A stretch of DNA of 43,678 nt, from the NCBI RefSeq assembly GCF_000739655.1, contig NZ_BATR01000054.1:1-43678 (forward strand), given 5' to 3'. This document shows, in pieces, positions 7,448-15,500 of this stretch; positions within the stretch are counted from its first letter, which is position 1; each line of letters opens with the position of its first letter. Under the pieces are notes generated by a model that saw nothing but the letters and a program-made list of their open reading frames with translations, searched no databases and was not told where the DNA came from. Source of the stretch: Verrucomicrobium sp. BvORR106. Lineage in GTDB: Bacteria; Verrucomicrobiota; Verrucomicrobiia; Verrucomicrobiales; Verrucomicrobiaceae. Both the position numbers and the translations under genes were made by a program.

Positions 7448-10400
7448 ATGCCAATCGGGCGGCGGCTGTCCCCGATCCCACACTTTTTGCGCATGCAGAC
7501 TCTGTTCGACCTCCTCAACCGCTCTGTCACCACCCACCCAGACCAGGATGCCCTGAGCGGGATTGACCGGCAGCCGCTCAGCTACGCCAGACTGGGTCAG
7601 GAAGTGCAGCGTGGCGCGACGCTGCTGGCGGGGAGGGGTGTGACAAGGCAGGACCGGGTGGCCATCGTTCTGCCCAACGGCGCTGAGATGGTGGTCGCCT
7701 TCCTGGCCGTGGGAGCCATCGCCACCTGTGCGCCCTTGAACCCCGCGTATTCCCTGGACGAGTTCAAGTTCTACCTCTCCGACCTGAATGCGCGTCTCCT
7801 CGTGACCGTGGCGGGATGTGCCCCCACGGCGGTGCAGGCGGCGGATGCATTGGGGATCGAAACGGTCTGGCTTGAGCCCGCGACCGATCGGGAAGCTGGC
7901 GTGTTTGAGGTGAAAGGCGGCAGTCAGCCTGCGCTCACACCGGAACTGGCGCTGGCAGAGGATGTGGCCCTGGTGCTGCACACTTCAGGCACCACCGCCC
8001 GCCCCAAGATCGTGCCTCTGAGCCAGCGGAACCTTGTCGAGTCCGCTCAGAACATTGCCCGCTCCCTCGCGCTCACCAGGGGTGACCGCTGTCTGAACAT
8101 CATGCCGCTGTTCCATGTGCATGGCTTGTTGGGGGCGGTGCTTTCCTCGATTTCCGTGGGGGCGGAGGTCGTGGCCAGCCCGGGCTACCAGCCGCTGGAG
8201 TTTCCCGGTTGGCTGGAGCGGCACTCACCCACTTGGTTCACGGCGGTGCCCACCATGCATCAGACCATCGTGGCCCGGCGTCAGGGCTCCACCCCTCCGC
8301 CGCATCGTCTGCGCTTCATCCGCTCCTGCTCTTCAGCCCTGGCCCCCAAGCTGATGGCAGAGATGGAGTCATCGTTCGGCGTGCCCGTGATCGAGGCCCT
8401 GGGCATGACCGAATCCGCCCATCAAGTGGCCAGCAATCCGCTGCCGCCCCGCCAGCGCAAGCCCGGCTCGGTGGGTGTCGCGGCCGGCCCGGAGGTGGGC
8501 ATCATGAACGCAACTGGCGAGCTGTTGCCTCCTCATGCCACGGGAGAGATTGTGATCCGCGGGGCCAATGTCATGGCCGGGTATGAGAACAATCCCACCG
8601 CCAACACATCCTCCTTTGTGCAGCAGTGGTTCCGTACCGGGGACCAGGGGCATCTCGATGAAGAAGGCTATTTGTTCCTGACCGGGAGGATCAAGGAAAT
8701 TATCAACCGCGGTGGTGAGAAGCTCTCCCCCCGGGAGATCGATGAAGCCCTGCTCGACTGCCCTGGCGTGGCCCAGGCGGTGGCCTTTGCCGTGCCGGAT
8801 ACGGCCTTGGGCGAGGCGGTGGCGGCAGCGGTGGTGCTAAAGCCCGGTGCTCAGTTGACGGAGCAGGAGATTCGAAAGTTTGCCGGCACGAAGCTGGCGC
8901 ATTTCAAAGTGCCGGCGCGTGTGTTGATTCTGGAGGAGATCCCCAAGGGACCCACCGGCAAGATCCAACGCGTGAGTCTGGCCCGAGTGCTGGGCATGAC
9001 GAGCGTGGCACCTGCGGAGGCTTCCCGTGCCGCGCATGTGGCTCCGACCACGGAGCTGGAGAAGGCGCTGGTGGAGATCTGGCAGGACGTGCTGTCCACC
9101 AGCCCCGTGGGCATGTTGGATGATGTGTTTGATCTGGGTGCCAACTCCATCGCTGTGACTCAGGTGGCGGTGCGGGTGCGCGAGTTGCTGGGCCTGGAAC
9201 TGCCTCTGGCCAGTTTCTATGGCGCACCGACGCTGAAAGAACAGGCTGCCCTGCTGGAGACGCGGAAGGCGAAGGGCGCGGACGGTCATGGCGATACGTC
9301 GCCCCAGAAACAACGGCCTGAGTTGAGGCCCCGTCTGTCGCAGCAGGAGTACCCGCTCTCCTTTGCCCAGGAGCGCTTTTGGTTTCTCTGGAAGCTTGAA
9401 CCCGGATCCACCGCTTATCATCGGCCCACGTTTCTACATCTCACGGGAGCGCTGGATCTTGGTCGTTTGCAAAAGGCACTGGATCAGGTGGTGGCACGGC
9501 ATGAGGTGTTGCGGACCATCTTCCCTCAAGTGGACGGGGTGGTGCAGGCCAGGTTGCTGCCGCCGGGCCCCGTCCCGCTTCCGTTGCACGACTTGGGTGG
9601 CTTGGAAGAGGAGGTGCAACGACAGAGACTGGATGAGCTGGCACGTGCCGTGGCGGATCGTTTGTTTGATCTGGAGCAGGGGCCGTTGATTCATGCCACC
9701 CTGGTGCGACTCTCCAACACGGATCACGTTCTGCTGCTGGGGATGCACCATGCCATCGCAGATGCCTGGTCCGCCGGTGTGGTGCAGGATGAGCTGGCCA
9801 GGGCCTACGGAGGTGCTGGGGAAGGGCAGGTAGAGGAAACTCTGCCTCCCTCCCTGCAATACGCCGACTATGCGGCCTGGCAGCGGGAGTGTGCCGACGC
9901 AGGTGTCTGGGCAGATGATCTGACCTACTGGAAGGAAGAACTCAAGGGTGCCCTTCCGGTGCTGGATCTTCCCTATGCGAAGCCCAGGAGAGAGCTTCAA
10001 CAGACAGAGGCCGTCACGCTGGTGAGCAGACTGACTCCTGAGTCGCGCCAGGCCTGGCAGTCTCTTTGCAAGGAAGAGCGGGTCACTCCGTTCATGGTGC
10101 TGGCCGCCGCCCTGGGCGTGCTGCTGCACCGGCACAGCGGGCAGGAGGAGGTGATCCTGGGCTGCCCGGTGGCCGGGCGCACGGAGCTGGCCACGGAGTC
10201 CATGCTGGGTTGTTTCATCAATACCCTGGCCCTGCGTCTTCCCTTTGAGGCCGAAGCCACCTTCAGGGAGATGCTGGGGAAGGTGCGTGCCAAGGCGCTC
10301 CATGCGTATGAACACCAGGCGCTGCCGTTTGAGAAGGTGGTGGAGGCCATTCATCCGGAGCGGCACTTGCATCACACCCCGGTGTTTCAGTGCCTCTTCA

Positions 10401-12577
10401 TCTATCGCGAGCAGGCTCCATCCCCGGTGTTGGCCGAGGGCTTGAACATCGGTCCCTGGGATCGACAGGATGCCGTCACGCCCTTCGATCTTTGCCTGGA
10501 CGTCACAGAGTCAGGTGATGGAGGACTGATCTGCCGCTGGCAGTTCAATGCCGGTCTGCTGCCGGAGGCAGCGGTACGGACACTGGGCACCGGATTCGAG
10601 ACGCTCTTGGCCCACCTGGGCAAGGAGGCGGGTGAACCGGTGTGCCGGATGAGCATTCTGCCGGAGGCAGCGCGTGCGCAATTGACCCACTTCGGGACGG
10701 GCTCACTCACGGAACCATCTGGAGAGATGACCGTGACGCCATTGATCAAGGACGGGCTTGCTCGAGATGCCGCATCGCTGGCCATCGTCTCAGGGGAACA
10801 GTCCATGCCCCGGGCAGAACTGGAGACGGCGTCCGATCAGCTAGCTGCACGGCTGAGGCAGGCGGGGCTGGGTCAAGGTTCGCGGGTGGGACTGTGTGTG
10901 GAGCGTTCCCCTGCGGGTGTCGTAGCGGTTCTAGGTATTCTCAAAAGCGGCGCGGCCTATGTGCCGATCAGCCCCACGGAGCCTTCCCTCCGTCTGGCGG
11001 CCATCCTGGCCGATAGCGACCTGCATGCCGTGGTGGGCGATGATCACCTGGTTTCCCAGTTGCCTCTGGCCGCGGGCGTGAAGCGGTTCACCGTGACTGA
11101 CTCTGCGCCCGTCGCAGCGGCGGATCTGGAGACGCTCCGTGACATCGTGATTGCTCCGGAAGACCCGGCCTACGTGCTCTTCACCTCAGGCTCCACCGGC
11201 CGGCCCAAAGGCGTGCTCATGCCGCATCGTTCCCTGGCAGGGCTTCTTACGTGGCACCTGAACCATCCTCGTCTGGGGCAGCCTGCCCGCACGCTGCAGT
11301 TTGCGCCCTTCACCTTTGACGTTTCTTTCCAGGATACAGTGGCCACGCTGGCGACCGGGGGAGTGGTGGTGATGGTGCCGGAGGAAGTGCGTGCGGATGC
11401 CAAGGCGCTGCTGGCCTGGATCGAGGAGCATCACGTTGAGCGGCTCTACCTTCCCTTCGTGGCCCTGCAGGCCTTGGCAGAGGCCTGGTCAAGCCGGGCA
11501 TCGACCCTCACCTGGGCCGCCGTACGGGACGTCATCTGCGCCGGGGAACGACTGAAATTGACTCCTGAAATCCGACGCCTGTTCGAGGCTCTGCCCGAGG
11601 CGCGGTTGCACAACCACTATGGTCCCACGGAGTGCCACGTCGTTACCGCAGAGACGCTGCCGGAAGATCCCGCGGTCTGGCCGGCGGAGGCCTCCATTGG
11701 CGTTCCCACGGATCATGCCAAGGTATATGTGCTGGATGCCTTGCTCCAGCCTGTCCCTTTGGGCGTGCCGGGGGAGTTGTACCTCGGTGGCGCTTGTGTG
11801 GCGCTGGGCTATGTCAATGCCCCGGCGAATGGCACGGCCTTTGTGAACGACCCGTTCGCTCCGGAGAGTGGTGCCAGAATGTATCGCACGGGAGATCGTG
11901 CCTGCTGGACTCCGGAGGGGATACTCTCCTTCCTGGGAAGGCTGGATCGCCAGCTCAAGGTGCGTGGTTATCGCATCGAACCCGGAGAGGTCGAGTCGGC
12001 TCTGATGGGAGTGCCTGGGGTGAAGGCTTGCGCCGTGATCCTGCGCGACGGCCGGCTGGGTGCCTGGGTGGCCCATGGGGACACCCCGCCGCCGACCCAT
12101 GGGGAGGTCCTCCGCGCGCTGCGCGAGTCCCTGCCGGAGTACATGCTGCCCCAGAGCGTGGAGTTCCTGAGGGAGTTGCCCTTGCTCCCTTCAGGCAAGG
12201 TGGATCTGCAGGCCCTGCCCTCCGGCGATTCCAACAGGCCGCAGATTGAGGCTGCCTTTGTGCCGCCACAGTCCGAGCTGGAGCAGGTGATTGCTGCTGC
12301 ATGGAGAGAATGTCTCAACCTCAAAGAGGTGGGGGTGGAGGACAATTTCTTTGATCTGGGAGGGCATTCCCTGCTGATGGTGCGGCTGCATGACCGCCTG
12401 CAAGCGCGGCTCCAGCGCAGCTTCCCCCTCATGGATCTTTTCCAGTACCCCACCATCCGCGCCCTGCTCCTTCATCTGGAGGCGCGACCTGATGCGCGAC
12501 AGAATGTGACGCCCGCCGTGGACCGGGGGAGGAAACAACGTGAAACTCTCCAGCGCCTGCGTGCCAACCTTCCCTGA
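7448..12577 (+). CDS. Nonribosomal peptide synthetase: acyl ligase-PCP-C-A(Pro-like)-PCP
   Basis: 1709 residues from 7448; an ATG at 7493 (MQTLFDLLNRSV) is an equally good protein start. Domains in order: an acyl-ligase-type adenylating domain (about 16-530; HTSGTTARPK, MPLFHVHGL, LTGRIKEIINRGGEKLSP, PTGKIQR); a carrier with Ser567 in DLGANSIA; a condensation domain (about 635-1065) with H767-H768-x3-D772; an adenylation domain (about 1095-1595; LFTSGSTGRPKG, YRTGDRA, GRLDRQLKVRG); a carrier with Ser1641 in DLGGHSL. Aligned by eye to GrsA PheA, the ten specificity residues are D1291, V1292, Q1295, Y1334, I1363, A1365, H1390, V1398, V1399, K1584. DVQYIAHVVK is close to known proline codes. There is no release domain; the chain passes to the next protein. 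The starter acid is unknown. The ligase domain looks more like acyl-CoA synthetases than an amino-acid A domain. Confidence 0.95.
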   Translation: MPIGRRLSPIPHFLRMQTLFDLLNRSVTTHPDQDALSGIDRQPLSYARLGQEVQRGATLLAGRGVTRQDRVAIVLPNGAEMVVAFLAVGAIATCAPLNPAYSLDEFKFYLSDLNARLLVTVAGCAPTAVQAADALGIETVWLEPATDREAGVFEVKGGSQPALTPELALAEDVALVLHTSGTTARPKIVPLSQRNLVESAQNIARSLALTRGDRCLNIMPLFHVHGLLGAVLSSISVGAEVVASPGYQPLEFPGWLERHSPTWFTAVPTMHQTIVARRQGSTPPPHRLRFIRSCSSALAPKLMAEMESSFGVPVIEALGMTESAHQVASNPLPPRQRKPGSVGVAAGPEVGIMNATGELLPPHATGEIVIRGANVMAGYENNPTANTSSFVQQWFRTGDQGHLDEEGYLFLTGRIKEIINRGGEKLSPREIDEALLDCPGVAQAVAFAVPDTALGEAVAAAVVLKPGAQLTEQEIRKFAGTKLAHFKVPARVLILEEIPKGPTGKIQRVSLARVLGMTSVAPAEASRAAHVAPTTELEKALVEIWQDVLSTSPVGMLDDVFDLGANSIAVTQVAVRVRELLGLELPLASFYGAPTLKEQAALLETRKAKGADGHGDTSPQKQRPELRPRLSQQEYPLSFAQERFWFLWKLEPGSTAYHRPTFLHLTGALDLGRLQKALDQVVARHEVLRTIFPQVDGVVQARLLPPGPVPLPLHDLGGLEEEVQRQRLDELARAVADRLFDLEQGPLIHATLVRLSNTDHVLLLGMHHAIADAWSAGVVQDELARAYGGAGEGQVEETLPPSLQYADYAAWQRECADAGVWADDLTYWKEELKGALPVLDLPYAKPRRELQQTEAVTLVSRLTPESRQAWQSLCKEERVTPFMVLAAALGVLLHRHSGQEEVILGCPVAGRTELATESMLGCFINTLALRLPFEAEATFREMLGKVRAKALHAYEHQALPFEKVVEAIHPERHLHHTPVFQCLFIYREQAPSPVLAEGLNIGPWDRQDAVTPFDLCLDVTESGDGGLICRWQFNAGLLPEAAVRTLGTGFETLLAHLGKEAGEPVCRMSILPEAARAQLTHFGTGSLTEPSGEMTVTPLIKDGLARDAASLAIVSGEQSMPRAELETASDQLAARLRQAGLGQGSRVGLCVERSPAGVVAVLGILKSGAAYVPISPTEPSLRLAAILADSDLHAVVGDDHLVSQLPLAAGVKRFTVTDSAPVAAADLETLRDIVIAPEDPAYVLFTSGSTGRPKGVLMPHRSLAGLLTWHLNHPRLGQPARTLQFAPFTFDVSFQDTVATLATGGVVVMVPEEVRADAKALLAWIEEHHVERLYLPFVALQALAEAWSSRASTLTWAAVRDVICAGERLKLTPEIRRLFEALPEARLHNHYGPTECHVVTAETLPEDPAVWPAEASIGVPTDHAKVYVLDALLQPVPLGVPGELYLGGACVALGYVNAPANGTAFVNDPFAPESGARMYRTGDRACWTPEGILSFLGRLDRQLKVRGYRIEPGEVESALMGVPGVKACAVILRDGRLGAWVAHGDTPPPTHGEVLRALRESLPEYMLPQSVEFLRELPLLPSGKVDLQALPSGDSNRPQIEAAFVPPQSELEQVIAAAWRECLNLKEVGVEDNFFDLGGHSLLMVRLHDRLQARLQRSFPLMDLFQYPTIRALLLHLEARPDARQNVTPAVDRGRKQRETLQRLRANLP
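12525..12532 (+). promoter_or_regulatory. Ribosome binding site deciding the start of the second synthetase gene
   Basis: GGGGGAGG lies seven bases before the GTG at 12540, inside the end of the first synthetase gene. It is one of the strongest Shine-Dalgarno sequences in the window. It favours the GTG, giving a 38-base overlap of the two genes, over the ATG at 12588, which has only a weak GAGG upstream. Confidence 0.6.
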
Positions 12578-15500
12578 GGCTCATCTGATGACTGGCGAAA
12601 CCCCACTGGACGGCATCGCGATTGTCGGCATGGCCGGGAGATTCCCTGACGCGCCCGACCTGAAGGCGTTTTGGGAGAACCTGTGTGCCAGTCGTGAGTC
12701 GGTGAAGTTCTTCACGGATGAAGAGCTACGCAGCTCCGGGATCGAGCCCGCTGCGTTGCCGCCGAACTTTGTCCGGGCACGGGCCATCCTGGAAGATGCG
12801 GCCCTCTTCGATGCCAGGTTCTTTGGCTACACGCCACGCGAGGCAGAGATTCTGGATCCCCAGCAGCGCCTCTTCCTGGAGACGGCCTGGAGTGCGATCG
12901 AGGACGCGGGTTATGGCGAGCCGTCACATGCGGGGCTCACCGGGGTGTTTGCCGGGATGGCGAACAACACCTACGTCAACCACTGCCTGCAGACGCGGCC
13001 GGAGATTCGGGAAACCGCCGGTGCCTTCCCGGTGATGATCTCCAATGAGAAGGACTACTTGGCGACGCGGACGGCTTACAAGCTCGATCTCAAGGGGCCG
13101 GCCATCAATATCAACACCGCGTGCTCCACCTCTCTGGTCGCCATCTGCCAGGCCTGCCAGAGCCTGCTCACCTACCAGTGCGACATGGCGCTGGCCGGAG
13201 GCGTGGCGGTGCGGTTCCCGCAGAAAAATGGCTCCCTGTATCAAGAGGGCGGCATGACCAGTGCCGATGGTCATTGCCGCGCCTTCGATGCCCAGGCCAC
13301 CGGGATGGTCTCTGGTGAAGGGGTGGGCGTGGTCGTGCTGAAGCGCTACAGTGAGGCGATGGCAGATGGTGACACGATCCGCGCCGTCATTCGGGGGTTC
13401 GCCGTGAACAATGACGGCGGTCACAAGGCGGGCTACACCGCCCCCAGCATCCAGGGGCAGGCAGAGGTGATCGCGACCGCCCAGGCCATGGCAGGTGTTG
13501 CTCCTGAAACCATCACCTACGTGGAGGCGCACGGCACCGCCACCCCCTTGGGCGATCCGATTGAGATCGCGGGCCTCACCAAGGCCTTTCGCGCCAGCAC
13601 AGAAGCGCGGCAGTATTGCGCCATCGGATCGGTCAAGACCAACATCGGTCACCTGGATGCGGCGGCCGGTGTGGCCGGGCTCATCAAGACGGTGCTGGCC
13701 ATGGAGCACCAGGCGTTGCCAGCCAGCCTGCACTACACGTCTCCCAATCCGCAAATCGATTTCGCGAGCACACCCTTCTATGTGAATGCCACGCTGCAGC
13801 CTTGGGCTGCCGCCGGGGTTCCGCGTCGCGCTGGGGTGAGTTCGTTTGGCATCGGGGGCACCAATGCGCATGTCGTGCTGGAGCAGGCACCTGCAATCCA
13901 GGTCGCCGCTTCGTCTTCACCTCACTCACCGGAGTTGCTTCTTCTCTCTGCCCGCAGTCCTTCTGCGCTGCGCACTGTGAGGGATCAGTTGCGGCGCTGG
14001 CTGGAGGCTCACCCAGAAGCATCCTTGGCCGATGTCGCCCATACGCTGCGCGTGGGTCGACGGGCCATGCCCATCCGCTGGGCCGGGATGGCGGAGGAGC
14101 TTGCCAGTGATCAGCCAGGGCAGGGGGACATCAGCCTGTTTTCAGGGCCGGTTCAGGAAATGGCCCGGCGCTGGTTGCAGGGAGAGTCGGTTGCCCGGGA
14201 GGTGCTTTCTTCTCCGGAGCGCAGAAGAATCCCTCTGCCAACTTATCCCTTTGAGCGGGAGTCCTTCTGGATTGAGCCCGCTTTTCTCGCCGCCACCTCC
14301 ACGGCTCAGGCTGCCCCTCCGGCAACGAATGGAGTTGTTTCCATAGACCGGGTCTTTGAGGATCTGGTGGTCCTGTTTCAGGAACTGTCGGCCCTGGAAG
14401 GGGAGCATCTGGACCCTCAGGCAACGTTCACGGAGCTGGGGTTTGACTCCTTGTTCCTCACGCAGGCCAGTCTGGCCATTGAGCGTCGGTTTGGGGTGAC
14501 CATCTCGTTCCGGCAGTTTCAGGAAGATCTGGCGGATCTCCAGACCCTGGCGGTCTATCTGGCAGGGAAGGTGCAGACTCTCCCTGACCGGGGAACGACC
14601 AAAGTTCCACCGGCTGAAGTCACGGCTGAGGGCGCGCCTTCCTGTGCGGATGGCACGTGTCAATCAGTGGCTGCCCCGGCGCGAGCAGAGTCGCTGAGCG
14701 ATGTCGCTCTACGGCATATTCAAGAGCTGACCTCCGCGTACGTATCGCGTACCGGCAAGTCCAAAGAGCACGCGCAGGAGCACCGGGCGCACTTCGCAGA
14801 TCCGCGCACCGCCGCAGGCTTCCGCACCCGGTGGAAGGAGATGGTTTACCCCATAGTGGTGGAGCGCTCTGCGGGCACCCGGCTCTGGGATCTGGATGGG
14901 AACGAGTACCTCGACCTGTTGCTTGGTTTTGGCGTGAACTTCTTTGGCCACTCTCCCTCGTTCGTGACGGAGGTGATTGAGCGCCAGTTGCGATTCGGCG
15001 TGGAGATCGGACCCCAGTCCCCTCTGGCGGGAAAGGTGGCGGCACAGATCTGCCGCATGACAGGTGCCGAGCGGGCGACCTTCTGCAATACCGGCTCGGA
15101 AGCCGTGCTGGCTGCTCTGCGGATTGCCCGCACGGTGACACGCCGGGACAAGGTGGTGGTCTTCGCGGGCTCCTATCACGGCATCTTCGATGAAGTGCTG
15201 GTGAGGACGCCGGCGGTTCAAGGAAAGGGATTCACTCCGGTTCCGGTGGCCCCGGGCATCCTTCCCGGGATGGTGGAGCACGTCATGGTGCTGGAGTATG
15301 GCTCCCCGGAGGCACTGGAAATCATCGGCAAGCATGCAGGAGAACTGGCGGCGGTGTTGGTCGAGCCTGTGCAGAGTCGCAATCCGGATCTGCAACCGCA
15401 GGCGTTCCTGCATGACCTGCGTCAGATCACGGCGGCCGCAGGCACGGCGTTGATCTTTGATGAAATCATCACTGGTTTTCGCTGTCACCCGGGCGGAGCA

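Noticed and set aside
4648-7533. Long antisense frames opposite the RND pump gene
   Set aside because: Composition is His/Gly/Arg-rich as expected for the opposite strand of a GC-rich gene; no family match.
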